From Rhynchopus euleeides (lineage: Eukaryota > Euglenozoa > Diplonemea > Diplonemida > Diplonemidae): a stretch of 64,000 bases of DNA. The notes below the pieces were generated by a model that searched no databases, was not told the origin of the DNA, and worked only from the letters and a program-made list of their open reading frames with translations. Below, piece by piece: positions 53,472 through 63,240 of the stretch. The DNA is taken from contig OY723287.1 in the NCBI GenBank assembly GCA_963210315.1, forward strand, positions 1,426,001 to 1,490,000, given 5' to 3'. The translations under genes were made by a program, and so were the position numbers. Numbering within the stretch: position 1 is the first letter of the stretch; each line of letters opens with the position of its first letter.

Positions 53472-54750
53472 AAACACGATTTTTCAAAAAACCGGCGCAG
53501 AGGCCCCAAAGCCCCCGTAAACCCTCCAAACCCCCCCAGATCGGTCCGGAAACCCATCGAACCCCACTTTTCCACCATTCCGGGCACCTCAGGTGCCCGA
53601 ATTGGGGTACCTAAATTTTGTGCCACCGTTTGGTACCGTACAGTGCCACTGTGGGAGGTTGGAAAAGCGCCCTATCACTTCACAGCTACAACCGCTCTGA
53701 TGAATTTCCTTTTGTTTGTTGCGTTGACGCTTCTACACACAAAACCCTGAACTGATCACACCCTGAGCCTGATGAAGGGTGGGGTTAGTGTATAGAGCAC
53801 GTTTGGTTGCAGCTGTGGTGGGGCGCTTTCCGCTCACACGAGTGTGCTTAAAAAGAAAATGCCCCAACACACCACATCTGAGGGTTGCAATGCATGTTGC
53901 TTGCCAACCACGTCATCCGGTGGGTGTCAGGCGCTATGTAGGTGGCATCAGCCAGGTCTTCGATGTGTTCTGGCTTGTATATGTACCTCCCTGCCTGCGG
54001 CACAGGCACTGCCTTTGTCCCCCACACCAGCCACAGAGAGCGTATTGTACTCGGTCCACGATTGCTGATTCATTGTGATGCGTTGTATCCTCGAGTGAAC
54101 GTCACACACTAGTGGCACCACCACCCGCCATCCGAGAGCTGTATTGACTTTGCGCGCTTCCGTTGCATTCACCTCGCCACTCATATTGCACTGTTCAGTA
54201 TCAGTGCTCTTGGGCCAGGCAAAGTAGACCGCAGCAACTACCAATTCTGCACAATGGGTACCACGACAGCGCACTTCGTGTGTTCCCGGAATGTACAGCT
54301 CGTGTTGCAACAGTCGTTGTCAACACATCCCGGTTGTGGAGCACTGCTGCACAGGAATCACACGACCATCTGGACTTGTTCCGTACCTACAGGCAGCCTC
54401 CCGGTGCATGGTGACAGGGAGGTACATATACAAGCCAGAACTCATCGAAGACCTGGCTGATGCCACCTACATAGCGCCTGACACCCACCGGATGACGTGG
54501 TTGGCAAGCAACATGCATTGCAACCCTCAGATGTGGTGTGTTGGGGCATTTTCTTTTCCAACCTCCCACACAGTGGCACTGTACGGTACCAAACGGTGGC
54601 ACAAAATTTAGGTACCCCAATTCGGGCACCTGAGGTGCCCGGAATGGTGGAAAAGTGGGGTTCGATGGGTTTCCGGACCGATCTGGGGGGGTTTGGAGGG
54701 TTTACGGGGGCTTTGGGGCCTCTGCGCCGGTTTTTTGAAAAATCGTGTTT
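53472..54750. mobile_element. Large inverted-repeat element with repeat R inserted in its left arm
   Basis: The left arm (53472-53662 plus 53849-53998) is the inverted copy of the right arm (54413-54750). Landmarks include AAACACGATTTTTCAAAAAA against TTTTTTGAAAAATCGTGTTT, and GGGCACCTCAGGTGCCC in both arms. The loop 53999-54412 has no gene. The left arm is split at GGTTGGAAAA|AAGAAAATGCCCC by repeat R; the uninterrupted site is preserved in the right arm. Confidence 0.8.
53663..53850 (-). repeat. Repeat R, complete copy
   Basis: About 187 bp inserted in the arm of the inverted-repeat element, with short A-rich repeats at its borders. On the minus strand it contains GTGTAGAAGCGTCAACGC at 53738-53721. 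It is the same unit that the DIRS-like element splits at 47640/52088. It has no inverted termini; it could be a short non-autonomous element, class unknown. Confidence 0.7.
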
Positions 54751-54934
54751 GTCACCCCCATTTGACCCCCCCTACCCCCCCCCCCCCCCCACCCCGTTGG
54801 GAATGTTGAGTGTCACCACCACAACCACCACTGCCACACAGCGTAATCTACCCAAAAAAGGGGCACACAAAACGCTCTGTCCCGGGAAGGGTCAAAGTCG
54901 GAAGAGAAGGGTTTGTGGGTCTGCGGAAGTATCG

Positions 54935-57900
54935 ATGGACGCCTCGCAGTGCGACACCACCTATGCCGGGGAGTTCCAGGCCCCCGTTCTCAGGGATGAG
55001 GATGCGGATCACAAGCGCCGCTGCACCGTCCCGATCCTGGCGGTGTTTGTGACGGCGACGTTCGTCTCATCCGCCAGCTCTATGGCGGGTGGGCTTGTGA
55101 TGTACTTCCGGTCGCTGGAATCTCTTGAGGACACGGTGAAGGAGACCAGCAAATATGAGCTGAACGAGCTGGAAGTACGCATCTTCGGTGTGGTGTCAAG
55201 CGGGACGAAACAGGCAAGAATGCTAAACGAGCTCTGCTCCGAGGAGCACATGTCCAACAGGGACGACACCTGGTGGGTGTCAGATGCAAGGCGCTGGATG
55301 TTTGCACAGGTCCGCGCATCTCCTGAGCTGTACTCAACAGGCATTGTCGCGATCCCGCGCGATCCCACCGACCCAAAAGCGTTCTACGCAAGTCTGTGGG
55401 GTGAGCCCCTGGCGGACGGGACGAAGGACTATGGGTACGGACACTACGACCACCACCTCCCACGCGACGAATACTACCCGGTGGACAACACGACGACGCC
55501 GCCAACCCTCAAGGGAATGAATGTCCACACCCGTTGGATTCACCCGACGAGCGGGCGGGCGAATCAGTTCCTCTACACATACAACGTCGCCTCCTACGTC
55601 ACCTCCTCCTTGGGGACGTGGCAGCCAGAGACAGGCGGCATCCCAGAGGGCTGGGATGAGACGGACATCGAGGGCGTTGTGGCGCAGCGCTACCGCAGCG
55701 TGATGGCATGGGTGTCGCAGGATGGCACAGCCTATGCCTACTCTGGGGTGGATCTGCTCTACGAGCCGCCTCCGCCGCCGCACCCGTGGAGTGGTCACCG
55801 GGGGATATTCCTGATGGGGCAGTTTGTGTACAACACGATTCACGACATCCTGAAGGCACACAGCACAGCGCAGACGGATACCACCGTGGTGCTGTATGAC
55901 ACCGAGAATTCCATCGTCTACGCCACGACAACGGGGCAGCAGCTTGTTACGGCGGAGTGCATGCTTGCGGAGTACAACGTGAACAGCCCCATGGAGTCCT
56001 GCACGCTCAAGATGCGGAACCTGTCACGGCTGGTGCAGGATGCACACGCCGTGGCGGAGTCCAACCCCACCGGGTCCTTTCTCAAGGCAAGCCTCGACGG
56101 AGAGGAGCACTTCGTGCGGAAGAAGTGGCTCTACCATACTACCGCCCTGCTGTGGATGCGCAAGACATCTGTGGTGGAGGCGAAGGTGCAGGACGCGCTG
56201 ACCCTCCTCATCATCTTCACGGCGGTTGTGCTGGCATTCGACCTGCTCGTGTCGCTGGTCGAGATTGTGTTCGTGGCGCTGCCGCTGCGGCGTGTGGCCT
56301 CCGTCATCCAGTCCATCGGGAAGATGGAGACGGACGAGGCACAGGCCGACATCGCTGTATACAATAACAACAAGCTGATGGTCACTGAGATGTCGAAGCT
56401 GTTTTCGGGGATGTCGACAACCGTGGCACGCCTCCAGGAGTACCGCACCTTCATGCCTGATGCGGTGCTGAAGTCGGACGACAGCCACCGTTCCATCGCC
56501 GCACCTGAGGGCACCATCGCGCTGGTGTTCACCGACATCGTGCGGTCGACGGATCTCTGGGAGAACTTCCCAACTGAGATGGCGCGTTCTCTGGACCTGC
56601 ACAACAAGATCATGCGAAGCAACCTGAAGCAGCACTCCGGGTATGAGGTGAAGACCATCGGAGACGCCTTCATGGCAGCCTTCCAGAGCCCGAGGGACGC
56701 GGTGGGGTTTATGTGCGACGTGCAGGTGGCGCTGCTGAATGAGGACTGGCCGGAGGATATCTTCCGTTCCCAGCACGCCGAGGTGGTGGTCCACCGCGGC
56801 GAGGTTGCCTTCCGCGGGCTGCGTGTGCGCATGGGCGGGCACCATGGGGAGGTCAACATCGAGGTCAACCCGCTGACGGAGCGTTGCGACTACCGTGGGC
56901 CCACCGTTAACAAATCCGCGCGTATCGAGGGCCAGGCGCTTGCCGCAATGTCTGCTGTGTCGAAGGAGCTGATGGACGCAGCGCTGGCAGAGGGGCCACC
57001 CTTTGCCGTGAAGAAGTTCCGCATGGTGGACCTGAAGGGCATCGGGGAGACGCAGCTCTTCTTCGTGCTGTCGGACCAGCTGAAGCACCGCGAGGACGCC
57101 TACCCCTGCCTGGAGGTCGCCAACACCGCCAACACCGAGATGTCCCGCATGAGCGACAGCAGCTCCGTCACCGGCTCCAACACCAACTCCGCACGCAGGT
57201 CCAAGCCCGCAGCGCCTGTCGCAGAGTTCGAACGCCACCTCCGCAGGGTCCACGGTGCACTCGCCACACTCACCATGCAGCAGGTCGACAGCCTCATGGC
57301 ACAGACGGACGAGGTAGCCCAGGTGCTGGGTCTGCTGAACACGGTATTCCAGATGGTGACAGACCTGGGCCACATGACAAGCGGCCGCATTGAGAACCTT
57401 GTCGGGACGCAGGTCACGATGAGCTGGAACTACTCGCACCCCTGCAGTGTCTACCAGGTGCAGTCGTTCCGCTTCTGCGGCATGCTGCAGCGCCGCAAGA
57501 CGCACATGGTTGCAGGGCTTGTCATCGGGCCCATGTGCCACGGCTTCACCGGGTCCAGCCAGAGGAAATTCCACGCCGTGCTCGGCGCTGGGGCACGCCA
57601 CTCGCCCCTGCTGAGCCAGCTTGCCGTGTCCGCCGACATGCCCTGCCTGGCCATCAATGCTTTCCAGCTCAAGGAGCCCCTCCTTGACGTGACCTACCCT
57701 GTGGACATCTGGGAGGGCGAGGGCGGCTTCCAGCCCTACGCAGTGGTGGAGGCGGTGCTGACACGCGAGTGCTGCGAGCTGTCCCCCGGGTGGGACCACG
57801 AGGAGGAGCTGCCGGATGCGAAGGCCTCGCCCCCAGAGCTGCTGCGGAAGGCCCTGCTGCAGGCTGCAGAGTTGGGGACGGACGAGCCGCTGCGCACGCT

Positions 57901-58096
57901 GCAGAGTTCCTATGGGTCACTCACAGCTGATGTGCAGGTGAGCCTGGCCCGCCTGCTGGCCAAGTCGGTGCTTGTCACGCCTGCAAAAGAGGTATCGCTG
58001 TCGGTGCTGGAGGCGACGTGCCGCCTTGTGCCAGAGAAAAATGGCTCGCCCCGCGTGTTCCCAGTGATCTCGCTGGGCTCGTGCCCAAAACTTTAA
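54935..58096 (+). CDS. Receptor-type class III adenylate/guanylate cyclase
   Basis: 1053 residues from ATG 54935 (MDASQCDTTYAGEFQ), making a cyclic nucleotide at the membrane. The frame is open further upstream, but that part is inverted-repeat element sequence, so I start at 54935. Transmembrane helix 1 is at about 29-58 (PILAVFVTATFVSSASSM). An extracellular sensor-like region of about 360 residues follows. Helix 2 is at about 418-450 (LTLLIIFTAVVLAFDLLVSL), leading into a HAMP-like linker. The catalytic domain is about 522-715: metal Asp residues in VFTDIVRSTDLWE and KTIGDAFMAAF, and the Asn/Arg pair in YRGPTVNKSARIE. Residues about 762-950 resemble a second, degenerate cyclase fold (GRIENLVGTQVTMSWN, GSSQRKFHAVLGAGARH). 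The layout matches trypanosomatid receptor adenylate cyclases. Confidence 0.87.
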   Translation: MDASQCDTTYAGEFQAPVLRDEDADHKRRCTVPILAVFVTATFVSSASSMAGGLVMYFRSLESLEDTVKETSKYELNELEVRIFGVVSSGTKQARMLNELCSEEHMSNRDDTWWVSDARRWMFAQVRASPELYSTGIVAIPRDPTDPKAFYASLWGEPLADGTKDYGYGHYDHHLPRDEYYPVDNTTTPPTLKGMNVHTRWIHPTSGRANQFLYTYNVASYVTSSLGTWQPETGGIPEGWDETDIEGVVAQRYRSVMAWVSQDGTAYAYSGVDLLYEPPPPPHPWSGHRGIFLMGQFVYNTIHDILKAHSTAQTDTTVVLYDTENSIVYATTTGQQLVTAECMLAEYNVNSPMESCTLKMRNLSRLVQDAHAVAESNPTGSFLKASLDGEEHFVRKKWLYHTTALLWMRKTSVVEAKVQDALTLLIIFTAVVLAFDLLVSLVEIVFVALPLRRVASVIQSIGKMETDEAQADIAVYNNNKLMVTEMSKLFSGMSTTVARLQEYRTFMPDAVLKSDDSHRSIAAPEGTIALVFTDIVRSTDLWENFPTEMARSLDLHNKIMRSNLKQHSGYEVKTIGDAFMAAFQSPRDAVGFMCDVQVALLNEDWPEDIFRSQHAEVVVHRGEVAFRGLRVRMGGHHGEVNIEVNPLTERCDYRGPTVNKSARIEGQALAAMSAVSKELMDAALAEGPPFAVKKFRMVDLKGIGETQLFFVLSDQLKHREDAYPCLEVANTANTEMSRMSDSSSVTGSNTNSARRSKPAAPVAEFERHLRRVHGALATLTMQQVDSLMAQTDEVAQVLGLLNTVFQMVTDLGHMTSGRIENLVGTQVTMSWNYSHPCSVYQVQSFRFCGMLQRRKTHMVAGLVIGPMCHGFTGSSQRKFHAVLGAGARHSPLLSQLAVSADMPCLAINAFQLKEPLLDVTYPVDIWEGEGGFQPYAVVEAVLTRECCELSPGWDHEEELPDAKASPPELLRKALLQAAELGTDEPLRTLQSSYGSLTADVQVSLARLLAKSVLVTPAKEVSLSVLEATCRLVPEKNGSPRVFPVISLGSCPKL

Positions 58097-58100
58097 TAGC

Positions 58101-58116
58101 TAGGGCAGCTGCCCTA
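58101..58116. repeat. 16-bp perfect palindrome TAGGGCAGCTGCCCTA
   Basis: It lies 5 bp after the cyclase stop, in the 164-bp space between two convergent genes. It could form a hairpin in either transcript or be a protein site; no proof either way. Confidence 0.6.
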
Positions 58117-58260
58117 CCAGATTTCAGCAGAAAAAAAATAAAAGGGGAGGGTGGGGCGGGGTGGGGGCGCACACAGGCAATTGTCACAGTACACTGCTGA
58201 GGGCACTCTCCCCTTGCTCGAGGGATTGCACGGTTTGCCGACTTCCACGTGGCGTCAGGC

Positions 58261-60864
58261 CTACATGACACTCGGGATGGGAATAAGGCGTGGGTTGTCA
58301 TATGAGTAGAAGCGCTGGATGACGGCTCTCTTCTGCTGAGATGTCATCGGTTCTTTCATGTCCATGCACACTTTGATGTAGTTACCAAGCCGCTCCCGGA
58401 TTCTGTTACGGGCTTTGTCCTTGACCCGTGACATTGCGGAAAACAATCTCTCATTCGTTGCAGTGGTCACGGGTAACACCATCAATATGTTCAGAAAAAA
58501 AGTCACGTTGACGAGAAAATTCTGGTTCAGGTCAGGTGATGCGTTGAGGTGCTGGTAGATCGTGTTCAGATCCCCCAACTCATGATGCCGTACGTATGTT
58601 TTGTAAGTGCCAAACTCTGCCAGAAGCACCTCGAGTGGGGCGACAGTGAATGCTTGCGAGGATTTCTGGACGCGCCTGTCTGCTGTTTTCGCGTCTGAGG
58701 CTACCCCCCGATAGTACGCTGCAGTTTGCCTGCTGCTGTAGTAGTTGCGCAGAGTAGTCAACGATTGCCTTTCACGATCGCTGGCAACAGGCCCCTGCGC
58801 GAAGTTTCGAACGTCAAACACAGAAAACTCCTGCATGAGAGGCAACGCTTGCTGCATCCTGGCAAGCTCCTTCAGTATTTCCCTCAGGTAAGGACACGCC
58901 ACACCCGAGTGGAACTCTTCAAAGCTGCCATCATCATCAGGAAGGAACTCGTAGGCGTTCCATTCCCCGTACTTCCCGACAGAGAAGGGGTCGTCGATGA
59001 GCTGTTGCACGTCCGCTGCGGACTCCCGAAAGAAAGCGGACGCATCTGCAAGGTTGATAGACTTGCTCTGCAGCCTCTGCACGAGCACAGCCATCGCCTT
59101 GCATGCGTCATGCAGGAGGTGAATGGGGGCGACGATGCTCGGAGTGCACAACCTGCTGGCAAGACGAGCAGCTTCTCCATCTCCGGCGGACTGGAGCACC
59201 GAGATCAGGGATGGAAAGATTCGCACAATGTTGGACAGACATTCTGCGAGTCGCACCCAGCGGATCTCGTGCATTTCCAGCACGCGGAGGACAGGTGCCT
59301 CGTCCGTCTCCTGCTGCCTGCGCAGGCTGTCCAATCGCTTGGATGATGCGTTGAACCAGCCGTATAGCGCCGCAGGCAAGTCACAGGCCTGTTGCATACA
59401 CTCATCCAAACCAATCCCCTTCAGACGGACACAGAACTGGTGACTCGCACACCAGCAGTACAGCGCGTGCGGGCACATCTCGGTACGCAGCCGGACGGCA
59501 AGGCCCCTATCTTCTCCACTCATGCTGTTCGTGCCATCCATCCCTAGCCCTCGGAGGGTTCTTGTCGGGAGGCCTAATCGCCGCACAACCTCCAACGCGA
59601 CGCCTTGGAGGTATTCTCCGGTCTTCGCGCTCACCCGGATGACAGCAACAACCTCCTCCCGGGGGCGTCCGTCGTAGCAGTACCTCACGACAAGCCCCAC
59701 TTCGCTGTGCTTTGTGATGTCTTCTGCCTCATCGAAGCAGAGAGACCAGCAGGGAGCATCCTTCACACGTGACACAGTCTCTGCCAGCCCCGTTGCCGCA
59801 ATACAGTCCACCCACTCACCGAGGCACTGTGAACTCAGGTATGTCACGCCGGAGGAATGCGCGAGCCACTCCTTCAGGACAGCATCGTCCATTTCCTCCG
59901 CTTGGAAGTGAACTTGGTCCTTGATGTCTGTTGCAGGACGGCATTTCCGCAAGGCGAAGTGCGCGCAGGTGACAATGCGCTCCAGAGCAACTAGGTTGCG
60001 CTTCTTTTGAGCATCGCTTGCGGCGACGAGGTCGGTGTCGATACGCTGGGCGATCCTTCCCCTGAGAGCCTCCTGCTCCTTTTTCATCGCTTCGATGTGG
60101 TGGGGCGTGGTGCTGTGCGAAGTCAGGGCTGATGACCCATTCTTGTAGTTGGAGACGGGGCGGGTCGTCCACGCCCCTCGTGCGGTTGGAGGGACGTTAC
60201 CGTGTGCGATGCATACCTTGCACAACATTCCCTCATCCGTCTTCTTGAGCCAGCTGTACTTCGATAGCCATGACTCCTGGAAGACCCGCCCCGACTTCGG
60301 TGCGGGTTTCGGGGCGGGTTTCACCGGTGCAGATGTGGTAGGTGCCGGTGCAGGCGGGGGGGCCGATTGAGGCGTCAGTGCAGATACAGCTGGTGGTGGT
60401 GCAGGACCATCCGCAGCGTCGACATCGACGAAAGGTGGCGGTTCAGGCAGATTGACCGGTTCAGACGGCAGTGCAGATACAGCTGGCGGTGGTGCAGGAC
60501 CGTCAGCAGCGTCGACATCGACGAAAGGTGGCGGTTCAGGCAGATTGACCGGTGGAGGCGTCAGGGCAGGCAGATTGACCGGTTCAGGCGTCAGGGCAGG
60601 CAGATTGACCGGTTCAGGCGTCAGGGCAGGCAGATTGGCCGGTGGAGGCGCCAGGGCAGGCTGGTCGATCGCTCCAGAGACGTTGTCTAACAGGGTCGGT
60701 GGGCTGGGTAATTCGTCACCCTCACGTGAACGTTTCGGGGGGGGTGATTCGAAGCTTGGGGATTGGGGCTGGGACAAAAAAGATGTGAGCAGGCACTGCG
60801 ACATGTCCTGCTTCGCACGGGCGGCTGCAGCTACCTGAGACGTCGGGCGGCCTCGCTTCCTCAT
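58261..60864 (-). CDS. hAT-type transposase or transposase-derived protein with BED/TTF-like finger
   Basis: 867 residues from ATG 60864 (MRKRGRPTSQV, an AT-hook/NLS-like start). A GTG-started extension to 60951 is less likely. Residues about 70-190 are Pro/Ala-rich with repeated PPVNLPEPPPFVDVDAADGP units. A TTF/BED-like zinc finger follows (WLKKTDEGMLCKVC ... TSHSTTPHHIEAM). The RNase H-like core shows WSLCFDEAEDITKHSE, GLGMDGTNSMSGE and CWCASHQFCVRLKG. The C-terminal hAT dimerisation motif is VLPVTTATNERLFSAMSRVK. The layout recalls the ZNF862/KIAA1586-like hAT group. The frame is intact, and I found no terminal inverted repeats or 8-bp duplications near it, so it is either a live transposase in an undelimited element or a domesticated gene. 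Confidence 0.78.
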   Translation of the reverse strand: MRKRGRPTSQVAAAARAKQDMSQCLLTSFLSQPQSPSFESPPPKRSREGDELPSPPTLLDNVSGAIDQPALAPPPANLPALTPEPVNLPALTPEPVNLPALTPPPVNLPEPPPFVDVDAADGPAPPPAVSALPSEPVNLPEPPPFVDVDAADGPAPPPAVSALTPQSAPPPAPAPTTSAPVKPAPKPAPKSGRVFQESWLSKYSWLKKTDEGMLCKVCIAHGNVPPTARGAWTTRPVSNYKNGSSALTSHSTTPHHIEAMKKEQEALRGRIAQRIDTDLVAASDAQKKRNLVALERIVTCAHFALRKCRPATDIKDQVHFQAEEMDDAVLKEWLAHSSGVTYLSSQCLGEWVDCIAATGLAETVSRVKDAPCWSLCFDEAEDITKHSEVGLVVRYCYDGRPREEVVAVIRVSAKTGEYLQGVALEVVRRLGLPTRTLRGLGMDGTNSMSGEDRGLAVRLRTEMCPHALYCWCASHQFCVRLKGIGLDECMQQACDLPAALYGWFNASSKRLDSLRRQQETDEAPVLRVLEMHEIRWVRLAECLSNIVRIFPSLISVLQSAGDGEAARLASRLCTPSIVAPIHLLHDACKAMAVLVQRLQSKSINLADASAFFRESAADVQQLIDDPFSVGKYGEWNAYEFLPDDDGSFEEFHSGVACPYLREILKELARMQQALPLMQEFSVFDVRNFAQGPVASDRERQSLTTLRNYYSSRQTAAYYRGVASDAKTADRRVQKSSQAFTVAPLEVLLAEFGTYKTYVRHHELGDLNTIYQHLNASPDLNQNFLVNVTFFLNILMVLPVTTATNERLFSAMSRVKDKARNRIRERLGNYIKVCMDMKEPMTSQQKRAVIQRFYSYDNPRLIPIPSVM

Positions 60865-61345
60865 GGTGTTCGTGGAACGGGAACGTTGGTGCTTCCACAC
60901 TCGCACTCCTGCTAATGATGATGTCGTGAGCGCAAGGGCACGAACAAGCACGAGACAGTTTCTGCCAAGAGTTCACGCCATATTATGCTGAACAAAAGAA
61001 TGACAACCGATCAATCTCTGTCGGGCCTCTGCAGTATTTGTTCCCTCCGGACGCATGTACCGCCCCCGCTGCAAACCTACACGACGACATTCGTCCTGCC
61101 CCCCCCCCCCCCCGGGGGGGGGGCAGGACACATTTTATGGCCCTCCCCTCCCCTTCAGTCCCAGGGGGGGCCAAGTAAATAGTAGAAGATCTGCCCCCCC
61201 CCCCCCCTCCGGGGCATAGCTTCCGATAAGCGGGGGTCGGGGGTCGGGAGGGGGGGTCGGAGGGGGTCGCCTTACTATTTCCTAAGGAATGTGGCCTGGA
61301 TGGGGACCACCAATAAGAGGTGTGAATAGGCACCCCATGTCAAAA
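60865..61345. other. Intergenic with C/G homopolymer hairpin
   Basis: 61093-61129 is a perfect hairpin, GTCCTG plus poly-C facing poly-G plus CAGGAC. More C- and G-runs follow at 61195-61265. No gene is seen. Confidence 0.6.
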
Positions 61346-61948
61346 ATGACCCCACTGCGATCCGCACAAACTCCAAATATTCAAAAGAACGGGTTTTTGA
61401 AAAACCCGAGGAGGGGGTCGGGAGGGTCCCGCTGGGTGGGTGGTGGGGGTGGCCTGGTGTGCCTCCCAGTCACGTCCTCCCATGACAGTACCTGGACCAG
61501 ACCCATGTTTCGTCGTTGAAGCTTGGTCCCAAGACCCACGAAATGACCCCACTACGATCCGCACAAACTCCAAATAGTCCAAAGAACGGGGTTTTGAAAA
61601 CCCCGTGTGGGGGGTCGGGAGGGGGGACCACCCCATATTCCAACCCCTAGTTTCCGACCCCCATCTACGACCCCCGAGAAAAAACGCGAAAATTCCGACC
61701 CGAGTTTGACCACAGTTTCAGACCCCCCATCTTCCGGATCCTGACCCCCGCAAGAATGGGGGATCGGGATATAGCCCCGACCCCCTCCGACCCCCGAAAA
61801 ATGGGGGGTCGGGGGTCGGATTCCGACCCCCGAGGTTCCGACCCCCCTTTTCTCAAGGAACCACATCCGCATTTCAGAGGTGTTCTGTGGCACCTACACC
61901 AACAAAGTGACCCCACTACGATCCGCACGGAGCCCAAACAACGCAGGA
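61346..61948 (+). repeat. Direct repeats of TGACCCCACTACGATCCGCA
   Basis: Two copies (61346-61425 and 61540-61625) share about 80 bp, including small stem-loops (AACGGGTTTTTGAAAAACCCG-like) and a GGGGTCGGGAGGG tail. A third, shorter copy is at 61905-61948, and a degenerate one at about 13395. GGGGTCGG runs fill the space between. The class is unknown. Confidence 0.6.
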
Positions 61949-62500
61949 GAGGGGGGAACCGCGTTTCCTCGGGAAACCCCTGGGAGGCAGACGAATCTGC
62001 CCTGGAGCGATGCTCGTTTCATAACAACAGAGCAGGTTTTCCTTCCTCCCGCACGATCATCAGCACAGCTAGATCAGGCGTGCCTTCCCCTTTCCCACGG
62101 GCCTCACAGGCCTTGCGCTTCTTGGAGCGCAAGACTCGTGCTGTCCGTCCTTCTCGTTCTCGTTTCCTCCGGAAGCAGGTGTTGCGTGCGGTTCCGAAGC
62201 GCACCCGCTGCATCCCCTCTCCCACCATCTTTCGTTCGGCGGCTATTCCGCGCTCTTTTCAACGCGTCGTCGCGAAGATTGCGCCTCAGTACCAGCAGGC
62301 GCAATCTCCGGCTTCCAGTGTGTGTGTGTCCCCCCTCCTTTACAGCGCAACGAGGAGGAGAGCGAAACCGTGTGGTGTCACGTAGAGCAAAAGTAGGATA
62401 GCGGGCCCGGTTCCTCACGGTATGGTCCTTCGGGGCCAGGCTGCGATGCCAGCACGCTAACCCAAATTGCAATACGAAACCCACGGATGACGTACGAATC
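61949..62500. other. No supportable gene
   Basis: A basic, Arg-rich + frame ends at TAG 62385, but it lacks a recognisable domain, and overlapping frames are similarly open. I do not call it coding. Confidence 0.45.
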
Positions 62501-62506
62501 GTAATG

Positions 62507-62602
62507 GTGAAATACGAATCGTGCATATCGTATTTTATATCGCATTATATCGTATACGATTACGATATAAAATACGATATTATGCGATATTACGAATCGT
62601 TT
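62507..62602. repeat. AT-rich palindrome (ACGAATCGT / CGATATAAAATACG)
   Basis: ACGAATCGTGCATATCGTAT on the left pairs with ATTATGCGATATTACGAATC-type sequence on the right around a TATACGATTACG core. Likely a small fold-back element or its terminus. Confidence 0.6.
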
Positions 62603-62949
62603 AGGATGATGCATGGCCACACGGGGTGGGCACCGGGGAAAAAGGCACCCAGCACACCAACGAGGGGCGGCGAGACTACCACCACCACCCCAGATGAGTC
62701 ACCCACTCCGAAGCCAAAGGCTCTCAAAGAGCAGCTGGCGAAGCAGAAAGCAGGGGCGCGAGTGAGCTACGTGACAGCGAAAACACGTCATGATAAGCTG
62801 CAAGGCGATGCCAAAGACGTGTACGCCGTCAAGGATGTCGCGTCTCTGCAAACCCGCAAACCCCAGTGTTCTCCCGATGGCGAGTTTGGGGGCGAAAGTC
62901 TCCATTTGTATTTTTTCCCCCGAAAACCCGACGGCGAGTTTCGGCATTT

Positions 62950-63240
62950 TTTTGGGGGTTGGGGCTGTCAGGCCCTGCGAAACTTGAGAAAGTCGCAAGA
63001 AATCACAAGACCAACACAAAAAGTCGCAAAAAATCACAAGAAATTGCGGAGAATGTTTGCGTTTATTTGTGTTTTTTTGTATAGCGTATCAGTTCTCGTG
63101 CGTCGTCTTTCGTAGACGTTCTGTACGATGCGGATCCGCTAATCCAACATAGCAAACGTTTTTTTGTGATTTTTTGTGAATGCCCTGTGAATTTTTGCGA
63201 TCTTTTCAAGTTTCACAGGGCCCGACAGCCCCAGGGGTGG
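62950..63240. repeat. Inverted-repeat pair GGGGCTGTCAGGCCCTG
   Basis: GGGGCTGTCAGGCCCTGCGA near 62962 and TTTCACAGGGCCCGACAGCC near 63213 form imperfect arms of about 70 bp that also contain AAAAATCACAAG against TGTGATTTTTTG. A short plausible + frame (62612-62860; KALKEQLAKQKAGARVSYVT) enters the left arm and may be a gene fragment cut by this element. No gene is supported between 63241 and 63658. Confidence 0.55.

Noticed and set aside
54497-54934. Upstream extension of the cyclase frame
   Set aside because: These codons come from the inverted-repeat element and its poly-C border; the natural start is ATG 54935.
62000-62385. Histone H3-like stretch (IPRSFQRVVAKIAPQYQ)
   Set aside because: Similarity to the H3 LPFQRLVREIAQDF segment is confined to about 13 residues, with nothing matching the rest of the histone fold.
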